From: an uncultured Prevotella sp. | GTDB taxonomy: Bacteria; Bacteroidota; Bacteroidia; Bacteroidales; Bacteroidaceae | Assembly: GCA_900315775.1 (NCBI GenBank) | Contig: ONAJ01000028.1 | Coordinates: 1-64,000, forward strand | Length of the DNA stretch: 64,000 bases | Reading direction: 5' to 3' | Part shown: piece by piece, positions 47,402 through 55,412 of the stretch | Layout of the letters: every line of letters starts with the position of its first letter | How positions within the stretch are numbered: position 1 is the first letter of the stretch | Notes under the pieces: model-generated | Databases searched by the model: none | Told to the model about the DNA's origin: nothing | What the model saw: only the letters and a program-made list of their open reading frames with translations | Made by a program: the position numbers and the translations under genes

Positions 47402-48703
47402 TTAAGGCTGTGCTACAGTAAGTGTGAACAATGTTGTTCCTTCATCGTTCTTAATCAAGACAGTCTGATTCTTACCTGTGTCAGATGTTACTGTGAATGA
47501 AACTGTGAATGCAGCATCTGCAGCTACAGCGGTATCAGCAGTAGGACTAACAGCGGTTATAAATGTTCCTGTACCTGTACCTACCTCTGCTTTATAGCTA
47601 TCTGCTGGTAATCCAGAAATAGAAACTGTATAAGTGCCTGCTGTTGCAGAAGGCAAAGTATAAGTTCCGGTTATACCTGTTCCTGCTACATAAGTAAATG
47701 ACTTAGTTGGTACTTCAACATAGTTAACAGGAGTTGTATCAATCCATGGAGTTACAGAAGCATTGATGAAGATCTCATGCAAGTTGAAAGTAATGTCATA
47801 CACATACTTTGTTGCCTTTGCCAAATTGCGATCTACAGGTGTGAATGTATATGTAAGGTCTTTGTTAACCCCTGCAATACGATAAGTCAAAGTGAAGCTA
47901 TCAAAAGAAGCAGCTGATGGATGAGGAACTACCATGATGTCAGCCTTCTTCTCTGAACTAGTAGTTACGGCATATTCACCACTGAAGGCGTCAAATGTAG
48001 CTGTTGGGCTACCAGGTGTCCATGTAGCAGCAGTTACTGTAGGTTCTGCAGCTGTTGCTGTTTTGCAGTCGCTAGTAAGTGCAAGACTTCCAGAGAAAAT
48101 AGCATTATTAAGAGTAATCTTCTTCAGTGTAATCGCAGATGCAACATTTGCTTTAACGTTAAATGTAAGCAATGCCTGAGCATGTTTAAACACCATATCC
48201 ACTTTGTCAGGAATAACCAGAGCGTTTCCCGTCTGAGTTACCTTACCTTGACCAACTGCATACATCAGGTCATTCTGCGTTGTGCTGTTATCAGCCATTG
48301 CAAGAGTAACACCTGCTGCATTATCGGGTGAAGACCATGTAGCAGAACCTGCTGTTAAATTAGCATAACCCAAGAAGTTAATAGTTGCAGGAGACAATGG
48401 CCAATACTTGGCTGTTGAGCACCCCCACCAACCACTTGTGTTATGTGTGTTGTGGGTGAATTCTGCTGCATTAAAGAAGTTTACATTGTTCTGCGCATCA
48501 TAGGCAGCCACCTGAATGGCAGATGTTGTAGGGAATGTACCATCTAAGATAGCTGCACGAGAAGCCTTCTGTGAGATTGGAGAGAATGCAATCTCTTGCT
48601 GTTGGTTGCTAAGAGCTGCGGAATTTTCAGCGATTGTGTCGTCGCTGGTGCAGGAAGCGAGCGCTACGGCTGCTGCTGCAAGGAAAAATAAATTCTTTTT
48701 CAT
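47402..48703 (-). CDS. Fimbrillin-family lipoprotein (major subunit candidate)
   Basis: 433 residues with a lipoprotein signal (MKKNLFFLAAAAVALASC, Cys18). Typical features are the early ITFSPIS-like strand (EIAFSPISQKASRAA), YWPLSP...NFLGYA, a central VFKHAQALLTFNVKANV and a late VYDITFNLHEIFINASVTPW strand. The Ala/Thr-rich composition and lower GC differ from neighbours, as often seen in abundant surface antigens. The C-terminal 90 residues form a Ser/Thr-rich extra domain. The two hairpins after its stop would favour high levels of its mRNA relative to downstream genes. Confidence 0.87.
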   Translation of the reverse strand: MKKNLFFLAAAAVALASCTSDDTIAENSAALSNQQQEIAFSPISQKASRAAILDGTFPTTSAIQVAAYDAQNNVNFFNAAEFTHNTHNTSGWWGCSTAKYWPLSPATINFLGYANLTAGSATWSSPDNAAGVTLAMADNSTTQNDLMYAVGQGKVTQTGNALVIPDKVDMVFKHAQALLTFNVKANVASAITLKKITLNNAIFSGSLALTSDCKTATAAEPTVTAATWTPGSPTATFDAFSGEYAVTTSSEKKADIMVVPHPSAASFDSFTLTYRIAGVNKDLTYTFTPVDRNLAKATKYVYDITFNLHEIFINASVTPWIDTTPVNYVEVPTKSFTYVAGTGITGTYTLPSATAGTYTVSISGLPADSYKAEVGTGTGTFITAVSPTADTAVAADAAFTVSFTVTSDTGKNQTVLIKNDEGTTLFTLTVAQP

Positions 48704-48811
48704 AATGTAATAATTAAAACTGTTAATAATTGATTTGTTTATTCTTTTTTTACTTTTCTCTATCGTTTAAAACGTTAGTAATGTTATGTTGAACTCTCTA
48801 TTTTTCTTTTA

Positions 48812-49864
48812 TCATCCTATCGGGACATCGTGGTTCTCTTCGTCCCACGGGTCAACGGTAGGTGCTATACCTGAGCCACCACCTTCCTCGGGGTCTGGCA
48901 CCACGATGGGTTCGTCGATGATGATGTGGTGCGTCGGGTCGGTGAACTGTGTGGTGATATCCTCTGAGATAAGGACTTCCTCGCCACTCGTGTTCTGTAT
49001 GATGATGTTCATATATACACGACTTTCGCCAGGCAGCTTGCCAAAGGTGTTGAAGGCTGCGTGGATGCCTATCATGTTGGGCACTACTTCTACGGGGAAG
49101 TAGATGGTGGCGGGCTCTGTGCTCTTCTCACCGCGTCCGAAAAAGTTGCTGCGTACCTGGTTAGTGACGAAGCACTCCATGCTGGCGATGTTCCTCTCGC
49201 CGACGATATTGATGAGGTCTATCTCGTAGGTCTCTATGATAGTGGCGGCATCACCGTGAATGGTGAAGATGCCGTCAGGTATATACGACGGTATTTCTAT
49301 CTGTTTGTTTGCTACCAGCAGGTGGTCTGGCGTGTAGATGATTGGTCCTTCAGGAAGTTCCTCTTCTACGCTTTCACCCTCGCCTACGCTTTCACCGTCG
49401 GCACCGCGGGTGCTGTTCTTGTAGAACTTGGCAAGCTCTCTGGACTTCTGCTGGGTAATGTCGCTGGTAAATGCCTCGAGGGTATTTATGTCGCCCTCGC
49501 CACGTATCTGTGTCCACTCGGTACCGAAAGAGTATGCCACCATCTTGTATGCGCCTGGCGAAACGTGTATCTGTCCCCTGCCGCCCTTAACAAACTCTGT
49601 GGTTGAAAGCTTGTCGCTAAGTGGGTTGTAGAAGTCCACCTTCATATACTCTGGGGCGTTAATCTTGGTGTGTGTCTCGTCGTCAACCTCCAGGTCGTAC
49701 TCCATATCGAGCTTAAGACTGAGCAACAGTTCTATGTCGGAGTCAAGACCATGAGGATGATCGTAGCAGAGGTCCTTGTAGTGGCAGCTACACAGCAGGA
49801 ACAGTATTGCTGCCAATATAATTGACAGTTGACAATTGACAATTGACAATTGATGCCTTTTCAT
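48812..49864 (-). CDS. DUF5119-type lipoprotein of the fimbrial locus
   Basis: 350 residues from the ATG at 49864, which overlaps the stop of the DUF3575 gene by 4 nt (ATGA). The lipoprotein signal ends in LFLLCSC. The DUF5119 pattern is YKDLCYDHPHG near the start and a Pro/Asp-rich tail (VDPWDEENHDVPIG). Members are found in fimbrial loci and are thought to be FimB/Mfa2-like anchors or accessory proteins; that role is inferred. Codons 4-15 of the signal peptide are made of a heptanucleotide array, so copy-number change would abolish translation. Confidence 0.85.
   Translation of the reverse strand: MKRHQLSIVNCQLSIILAAILFLLCSCHYKDLCYDHPHGLDSDIELLLSLKLDMEYDLEVDDETHTKINAPEYMKVDFYNPLSDKLSTTEFVKGGRGQIHVSPGAYKMVAYSFGTEWTQIRGEGDINTLEAFTSDITQQKSRELAKFYKNSTRGADGESVGEGESVEEELPEGPIIYTPDHLLVANKQIEIPSYIPDGIFTIHGDAATIIETYEIDLINIVGERNIASMECFVTNQVRSNFFGRGEKSTEPATIYFPVEVVPNMIGIHAAFNTFGKLPGESRVYMNIIIQNTSGEEVLISEDITTQFTDPTHHIIIDEPIVVPDPEEGGGSGIAPTVDPWDEENHDVPIG
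49821..49855. repeat. ATTGACA heptamer array in a signal-peptide coding region
   Basis: Five 7-nt units (ATTGACA, GTTGACA, ATTGACA, ATTGACA, ATTGATG; 49821-49855). On the coding strand they give HQLSIVNCQLSI with a 7-residue period, right after the start codon of the DUF5119 gene. Confidence 0.9.
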
Positions 49865-50592
49865 CTCTTGCCTCCTTTCTTGCCTGATTGCGGCATACGA
49901 CCTATAATCCATTTCAGACTCACCTCAGCCTTGGTAGGTCCCCACCAGTTGCGTTTATTTGTTGACAGCCATACATAGTGACCTGTATTGTCGTTGGCTG
50001 GCTCGTATTTCTTGTACTCGTCTCCGTAGTAACCTATTCCTATGTTGAAGTCAAGTCGCAGACGACGGTTCAGAGGAGTGCTGTAGCCGTACTCCAGACC
50101 AAAGCCAAAGCCGGGGCTCGATGCCTGATAGCCCTTTCCACCCCACTCTACGTCGTAGGTCAACATGGAGACATAGGCTCCGATATGGTGTCCCGTCAGG
50201 TCGTTATCGACATTGACATTTTTACGCAGATAGTGACGTAACGTCAGATAGCCGCCATAGCACTGCCAATAGCGGTGACGCGAGTCGGACTTAAACCATG
50301 TATGGTACCAGTCAAAGGCTAACGTCATCTGCTTACACAGCGTGACTTCTATACCAATGTTGGGCACAAGGATAGCGTCAAACAGCAGGTTGCTCTTCAA
50401 AACCCAGTGGGTAGGACAGCGCATCACACCTTTGCGCATTTCGATGCACGGAGCACAGGTGTCAGCCTCCTCAACGAGAGGAGTCTCAACGGTCTGTACC
50501 GACTGCATTTCCTGAGCAAAGGAGACCTGTACTGTAGCTATTAGCAGCAGCAACAGTAAGTAATGTAAAATATTCTTCCTATTCCTTTCCAC
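49861..50592 (-). CDS. DUF3575-type outer-membrane protein of the fimbrial locus
   Basis: 243 residues with a signal peptide (HYLLLLLLIATVQVSFAQ). The DUF3575 features are WVLKSNLLFDAILVPNIGIE, MTLAFDWYHTWF and GGYLTLRHYLR, followed by beta strands; it is a predicted small barrel. The start codon is GTG at 50592, since an in-frame TAA lies five codons upstream and no ATG is suitable. First gene of the fimbrial operon, behind a consensus promoter. DUF3575 genes commonly head fimbrillin clusters in Bacteroidales. Confidence 0.86.
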   Translation of the reverse strand: MERNRKNILHYLLLLLLIATVQVSFAQEMQSVQTVETPLVEEADTCAPCIEMRKGVMRCPTHWVLKSNLLFDAILVPNIGIEVTLCKQMTLAFDWYHTWFKSDSRHRYWQCYGGYLTLRHYLRKNVNVDNDLTGHHIGAYVSMLTYDVEWGGKGYQASSPGFGFGLEYGYSTPLNRRLRLDFNIGIGYYGDEYKKYEPANDNTGHYVWLSTNKRNWWGPTKAEVSLKWIIGRMPQSGKKGGKR

Positions 50593-50638
50593 TGATTTGT
50601 TTTATCCTTTGTACGCGTACATTATAATATACATCCTG

Positions 50639-50670
50639 CAAAAGTACACATATTCCTGCAAACAAACAAA
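50639..50670 (-). promoter_or_regulatory. Fimbrial operon promoter
   Basis: Minus strand: TTTG (50670-50667), 20 nt, TACTTTTG (50646-50639). The leader is about 40 nt. I see no invertible-promoter inverted repeats around it. Confidence 0.8.
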
Positions 50671-50798
50671 AATTTTTAAAGATTTTTATATTTTATGGGT
50701 ATATTCTCCACCAAATCATCACTTTTTTACCACACAAAAGGCAAAAAGTGGGCACCTCGCTCGCACGTAGAGTTTTAAAAGTGCGTGGTGTGTTAAGA

Positions 50799-50834
50799 CA
50801 AAAAAAAGAAGTGCAGCCATGAAGGTTGCACTTC
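50799..50834 (-). terminator. Terminator of 192-aa barrel protein gene
   Basis: Minus strand: GAAGTGCAaCC / GGcTGCACTTC hairpin (50834-50808) followed by eight T. Confidence 0.92.
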
Positions 50835-50867
50835 CTTTGTATAGTTAAGTGTCTAAATCTCTACGAA

Positions 50868-51446
50868 TTAGAAGTTGTAGTAAGCACCGAAAGTGATACC
50901 GTTGAAGAGACGGCAACCAAAGCTATTTACGTGGTAGTAATCCTTCATCCACTGGTGGCTGTAGTAGAGACCCTCACCCAGGTGAGAAACGAGAGTAACC
51001 TTGTTGCTAACAGAGTAAGCGATACCAGGAACGATAGAAACACCTACCATATTCTCGTTCTTAGAGAACTTCTGGCCATTCATGCGTGCGCTGTAGTGAG
51101 TAGCAGCATAGCCAACACCACCGTCAACGAAAGCGAAGAAGTTACCAGCCTTGAAGAACTTATAACGAACGTAAGGATTAACCTCAAATGTGTTAGCAAG
51201 GAACTTTGTGTTACCAGCGATGTTCTTGTTCAGCTTGTCGCTTGAGTGAGAGAAACCGAGTGCGATAGCAATGTCGAAGTCCTCGTTGAGTGAGTAACCA
51301 ACCTCAGGTCTAACTGTAACAACATTTTCTGTACCAACACCGTTCAGGTGCTCTGAAGTGAAACCTAATTCACCACCTGCCCAAATCTGAGCGTTTGCGC
51401 TAACTGCAACAACTGCAGCAGCAAGAGTCATAAAAATCTTTTTCAT
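50868..51446 (-). CDS. Small outer-membrane beta-barrel protein
   Basis: 192 residues with a signal peptide (MKKIFMTLAAAVVAVSANAQ). Alternating hydrophobic strands and a terminal aromatic (FGAYYNF) indicate an eight-stranded, OmpW/OmpX-like barrel. Strong codon bias, its own promoter and a strong terminator suggest an abundant protein. A leader of about 95 nt holds a hairpin with a GGGT-TTTC-ACCC tip (51481-51510). Function unknown. Confidence 0.85.
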   Translation of the reverse strand: MKKIFMTLAAAVVAVSANAQIWAGGELGFTSEHLNGVGTENVVTVRPEVGYSLNEDFDIAIALGFSHSSDKLNKNIAGNTKFLANTFEVNPYVRYKFFKAGNFFAFVDGGVGYAATHYSARMNGQKFSKNENMVGVSIVPGIAYSVSNKVTLVSHLGEGLYYSHQWMKDYYHVNSFGCRLFNGITFGAYYNF

Positions 51447-51540
51447 TTTCTTTAAATTTTTATATTACGTTAAACTTTTCTGATGTTTGTCCGCCTGAGG
51501 GTGAAAACCCAGCGGAGGGCCATCGTTTTTAAAACCGGTG

Positions 51541-51548
51541 CAAAGGTA
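51541..51548 (-). promoter_or_regulatory. -7 box of barrel protein gene
   Basis: TACCTTTG on the minus strand near 51548-51541, with an ATTG at 19-nt spacing standing for -33. The leader to 51446 is about 95 nt. Confidence 0.65.
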
Positions 51549-51757
51549 TGACGTTTCTGCAAATTGGCAATTGTGTGCGTAAACAAAACCTAAAAAAATC
51601 TTAATTTTATTGATTTATATCAAATAAGAATTGATTATTTTCGGTATTTCCGCTATTTTTTTATGGTATTGTAGTGTTGTATTCAACTTTATTTCTTAAC
51701 TTTGCAACGGATTATGAATAAAGAATAATTACATTATTATAAATAGGAGAAAAGAAA

Positions 51758-52351
51758 ATGAAGAAATTATTTGCTCTCGTAGCTATGGTTCTTGCTGCCG
51801 GCACAATGCAGGCACAGATGGCAATTGGTGAATTCAGTGTTACACCAAAGGCGGGTCTTACCCTTGCGTCGCTGACGAGTCAGGACAATTCGAAGATTAA
51901 CGTCGGCATCGTTGCTGGTGCTGAGGCAGAGTATCAGGTTATGGACTTCCTGGGTGTTAGTGCCGGTCTGTTGTACTCTCAGCAGGGTGTATCGTACGAC
52001 GTTCCTGGTACCGACAAGCTTAACATTAACTACCTGAACATTCCTGTCCTTGCAAACTTCTACGTTTATAAGGACTTGGCTCTGAAGGTAGGTCTCCAGC
52101 CAGGATTCCGCCTCACAGCGACAAAGAAGACTGAAAGTGGTAACGTGAAGACAGAGACCGACGTCAAGGACGGTGTTGAGGGTTTCGACCTCTCTATACC
52201 TATGGGTGCATCTTACGAATACAGGAACTTTGTTCTTGATGCTCGCTACAACCTTGGTGTAACAAAGATTCTCAAGGGTCCCAACGCACGTAGCTCACGC
52301 AACAGCGTGTTCATGATAACTCTGGGATATCGTTTCAACCTGAATCTTTAA
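51758..52351 (+). CDS. PorT-type outer-membrane barrel protein
   Basis: 197 residues with a signal peptide (MKKLFALVAMVLAAGTMQAQ). The strands and spacing (GLTLASLTSQDN, GVSAGLLYSQQGV, INYLNIPVLANFYV) match the outer-membrane beta-barrel family that includes PorT. A -7 box TAACTTTG lies near 51700, leaving a leader of about 45 nt. Only 9 nt separate its stop from kdsA, so it may be cotranscribed with the Kdo genes. Function unknown. Confidence 0.85.
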   Translation: MKKLFALVAMVLAAGTMQAQMAIGEFSVTPKAGLTLASLTSQDNSKINVGIVAGAEAEYQVMDFLGVSAGLLYSQQGVSYDVPGTDKLNINYLNIPVLANFYVYKDLALKVGLQPGFRLTATKKTESGNVKTETDVKDGVEGFDLSIPMGASYEYRNFVLDARYNLGVTKILKGPNARSSRNSVFMITLGYRFNLNL

Positions 52352-52360
52352 TAAAAGGTA

Positions 52361-53116
52361 ATGAATCCAATATTCATTGCAGGTCCTTGCGTCATTGAGT
52401 CGGCAGAACTGCTGGACATCGTGGCGCAAGAACTTGTGCAAATAAACAAGGAGCTGGGAACGGACATCATCTTCAAGGCGTCGTTCGACAAGGCTAACCG
52501 CACATCGCTGAGCAGCTTCCGAGGACCAGGAATGGAACGAGGACTGCAGATGCTGGGCGACGTGAAGGCGAAGTACGGACTGAAGATACTTACCGACATC
52601 CACGAAAGCTGTCAGGCAGAGGCTGTCGGCGAGGTGTGCGACGTGCTCCAGATACCTGCTTTCCTGTGCCGACAGACCGACCTGCTGGTGGCTGCTGCAA
52701 AGACAGGGAAGGTGGTAAACATAAAAAAGGCGCAGTTCCTCAGCGGACGCGACATGCGTTACCCTGTGGAGAAGGCGCTACAGAGCGGCGCCAAAGAGGT
52801 GTGGCTCACAGAGCGCGGCAACTCCTTCGGCTATAACAACCTGGTGGTTGACTTCCGCAATATACCCGATATGCTGGAAATAGTGCCGCGGGTTATCATG
52901 GACTGCACGCACTCCGTGCAACGTCCTGGCAGTGCCGACGGTAAGACAGGAGGCGACCGTCGCTTCGTACCGGCAATGGCAAAAGCAGCAAAAGCTTTCG
53001 GTGCTACGGGCTACTTCTTCGAGGTGCACCCCACCCCAGACCAAGGACTCAGCGACGCAGCCAATATGCTGGAACTCAGCAAACTAAAAAAGTTAGTTGA
53101 AGAATTAATAAAATGA
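52361..53116 (+). CDS. kdsA: 3-deoxy-8-phosphooctulonate (Kdo-8-P) synthase
   Basis: 251 residues. It condenses phosphoenolpyruvate with arabinose-5-phosphate in Kdo synthesis for LPS. Family marks are FIAGPCVIES (4-13), FKASFDKANRTS, GLKILTDIHE and the metal/PEP-site segment VIMDCTHSVQRPG. Somewhat shorter than the E. coli enzyme at the N-terminus, as in other Bacteroidetes. It overlaps kdsD by 4 nt, and kdsD makes its substrate. Confidence 0.95.
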   Translation: MNPIFIAGPCVIESAELLDIVAQELVQINKELGTDIIFKASFDKANRTSLSSFRGPGMERGLQMLGDVKAKYGLKILTDIHESCQAEAVGEVCDVLQIPAFLCRQTDLLVAAAKTGKVVNIKKAQFLSGRDMRYPVEKALQSGAKEVWLTERGNSFGYNNLVVDFRNIPDMLEIVPRVIMDCTHSVQRPGSADGKTGGDRRFVPAMAKAAKAFGATGYFFEVHPTPDQGLSDAANMLELSKLKKLVEELIK

Positions 53117-54063
53117 CAAAAATAAGAGATTACGCAATCCAATGTATAAAAGATGAGGCGGAGGCAGTACTTGACTTGCTTCCGAAACTCGACGACAATT
53201 TCGACAAGGCGGTAGAGCTTATCCTCGCATGCAAAGGAAAGGTTATCGTCACCGGTGTGGGAAAGAGCGGACACATAGGAGCCAAGATTGCTGCTACGCT
53301 GTCGAGCACAGGAACACCGTCGTTCTTCATTAATCCTTTAGACGTGTTTCACGGCGACCTGGGAGTAATGACCTCCGACGACGTAGTGCTTGCTATCAGC
53401 AACAGCGGACATACCGACGAACTGCTGAGGTTCATACCTATGGTGCTGCACATGAACATACCTATCATTGGAATGAGTGGTAATCCACAGTCACTATTGG
53501 CAAAATACTCTACCATACACATTAATACTAAGGTGAAGAAGGAGGCGTGTCCGCTGAACCTGGCACCGACGAGCAGCACAACGGCACAGTTGGTGATGGG
53601 CGACGCCATAGCTATAGCGCTGATGCAGGAGAAACACTTCAAACCAAGAGACTTCGCACAGTTCCATCCTGGTGGTGAGCTGGGAAAACAGCTGCTGACA
53701 ACAGCACAGGACGTTATGCGTACGGAGGAACTGCCTATAATACCGCAGGAGATGCATCTGGGAGAGGCCATAATACACGTGAGCAACGGAAAACTGGGAC
53801 TCGGAGTGTCGCTGCAGGACGGCAAGGTGGTGGGACTTATCACCGACGGAGACATACGACGCGCTATGGAGAAATGGCAGGCAAAGTTCTTCGACCGTAC
53901 CGTAGGGGACATCATGACACGTGAACCGAAATGTGTGTTGCCGACAACGAAACTCTCGGAGATAAGACGTATCATGCATCGCAATAAGATTCATACCGTT
54001 CTCGTTACCGACCAGGCAAATAATCTGCTGGGAATCGTTGACAATTATATGGTTGAAGGTTGA
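53113..54063 (+). CDS. kdsD: Arabinose-5-phosphate isomerase
   Basis: 316 residues. It converts ribulose-5-phosphate to arabinose-5-phosphate. An N-terminal SIS domain (about 30-165; VTGVGKSGHIGAKIAATLSSTGTP, cut to its core GVGKSGHIGAKIA) is followed by two CBS domains (about 200-316; VMRTEELPII and IMTREPKCVLP). The PTSSTTAQLVMGDAIAIAL segment is typical. It directly follows and overlaps kdsA. The stop codon leads into a hairpin-repeat insertion before the next gene. Confidence 0.95.
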   Translation: MTKIRDYAIQCIKDEAEAVLDLLPKLDDNFDKAVELILACKGKVIVTGVGKSGHIGAKIAATLSSTGTPSFFINPLDVFHGDLGVMTSDDVVLAISNSGHTDELLRFIPMVLHMNIPIIGMSGNPQSLLAKYSTIHINTKVKKEACPLNLAPTSSTTAQLVMGDAIAIALMQEKHFKPRDFAQFHPGGELGKQLLTTAQDVMRTEELPIIPQEMHLGEAIIHVSNGKLGLGVSLQDGKVVGLITDGDIRRAMEKWQAKFFDRTVGDIMTREPKCVLPTTKLSEIRRIMHRNKIHTVLVTDQANNLLGIVDNYMVEG

Positions 54064-54070
54064 AGAGTGA

Positions 54071-54109
54071 AAGCCTCTCCCCAACCCCTCTCCAAGTAGA
54101 GAGGGGCTT
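54071..54109. repeat. C/G-rich hairpin repeat, copy 3
   Basis: AAGCCTCTCCCCAA followed by CCCCTCTC-caagta-GAGAGGGG and CTTA. GAAGAGTGAA- and GAAGAGTAAA-type heptamer traces flank it on both sides (54062-54070 and 54117-54128). It lies between kdsD and the cardiolipin synthase gene. Confidence 0.8.
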
Positions 54110-54128
54110 AATGAATGAAGAGTAAAGA

Positions 54129-55412
54129 ATGTTTTTAGGTAAGAAATCGATAGTAATAGGGCTGGCTGCTTTTCTGAGTACCACGTTATCGGCACAGACC
54201 GAGGAACGTGCGGACTCACTCATAGTACGACAGATGGAGGCGCAGGGCGTCACCTTCTCGCACGACAACACGGTGACGCTGCTGATGTCGGGACAGGAGA
54301 AGTTTGACGATATGTTCAAAGCTATTCGTCAGGCACGCGAGACGGTACACCTGGAGTACTTCAACTTCCGCAACGACTCTATTGCCGACCTGCTCTTCGA
54401 CATCCTGGCAGAGAAGGTCAAGGAAGGTGTGACGGTGAGGGCTCTCTTCGACGGTTTCGGAAACTCGTCGAACAACCAGCCGCTGAAGAAACACCACATA
54501 GAGAGTCTGCGCAGCAAAGGAATACAGATATACGAATACAAACCGCTGAAGTTCCCCTGGTTGCACGCCATCTTCAACCGCGACCACAGAAAGATTGTTG
54601 TCATCGACGGCAAGATAGCATATACGGGAGGCATGAACGTTGCCGACTACTACATCAAAGGTACCGAGGTGGTGGGCTCCTGGCGCGATATGCACTGCCG
54701 CATAGAGGGCGACGAGGTGAACACGCTGCAACGCATATTCCGACGAATGTGGAAAAGGGTTACCGGCGAGGAGATTAACGGTGCCGACCTGTACAGAGGA
54801 TACTCTACCCCAGCCTACTTCCACGGACTGAAGCCCGACACGACGGCTACGGCAGGACACAAGACGGTGGGAATAATAAACCGCGAACCACACGTAACAA
54901 GAAAGATTATAAGACAGTTCTATCTTAACGCCATCAACGACGCCAAGGACAGCATAAAACTGGTGAACCCCTATATGACGCTGTCGCACCAGCTGAAGAA
55001 GGCGCTGCGCAACGCGCTGAAACGCGGTGTGAAGGTAGAGATAATGGTGTCGAAACGCAGCGACATTCCACTAACACCGGACTGTATGTTCTACAATGTC
55101 CACAAACTGATGAAACACGGAGCAAGGGTGTGGATATACGAACCGGGCTTCCACCACACAAAGATTATAATGGTGGACGGACAGTTCTGTACCGTAGGAA
55201 GTGCAAACCTCAACGCACGCAGTCTGCGATGGGACTACGAAGAGAATGCCGTCATTGTGGATCCCTACACCACCCGACAACTCAACGACATGTTTGAACG
55301 CGACAAGAAGGACTCTTTCTTCCTTACTGAAGAGTCGTGGGACGCGTGGCGCACCCCGTGGAAGAAGTTCGTAGGATGGTTTGCTGCTACTCTGCTGACG
55401 CCGTTCTTGTAG
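54129..55412 (+). CDS. cls: Phospholipase-D-type cardiolipin synthase
   Basis: 427 residues. Two HKD motifs are intact: HRKIVVID in FNRDHRKIVVIDGKIAYTGG, and HTKIIMVD in FHHTKIIMVDGQFCTVGSAN. Family members join two phosphatidylglycerols into cardiolipin. Instead of the usual two N-terminal membrane helices it begins with a signal-peptide-like segment (IVIGLAAFLSTTLSAQ), so it may act in the periplasm or be held by one segment; another phosphatidyl transfer or phospholipase role is possible. Its 3' end overlaps the opposing TPR gene by 26 bp. Confidence 0.87.
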   Translation: MFLGKKSIVIGLAAFLSTTLSAQTEERADSLIVRQMEAQGVTFSHDNTVTLLMSGQEKFDDMFKAIRQARETVHLEYFNFRNDSIADLLFDILAEKVKEGVTVRALFDGFGNSSNNQPLKKHHIESLRSKGIQIYEYKPLKFPWLHAIFNRDHRKIVVIDGKIAYTGGMNVADYYIKGTEVVGSWRDMHCRIEGDEVNTLQRIFRRMWKRVTGEEINGADLYRGYSTPAYFHGLKPDTTATAGHKTVGIINREPHVTRKIIRQFYLNAINDAKDSIKLVNPYMTLSHQLKKALRNALKRGVKVEIMVSKRSDIPLTPDCMFYNVHKLMKHGARVWIYEPGFHHTKIIMVDGQFCTVGSANLNARSLRWDYEENAVIVDPYTTRQLNDMFERDKKDSFFLTEESWDAWRTPWKKFVGWFAATLLTPFL

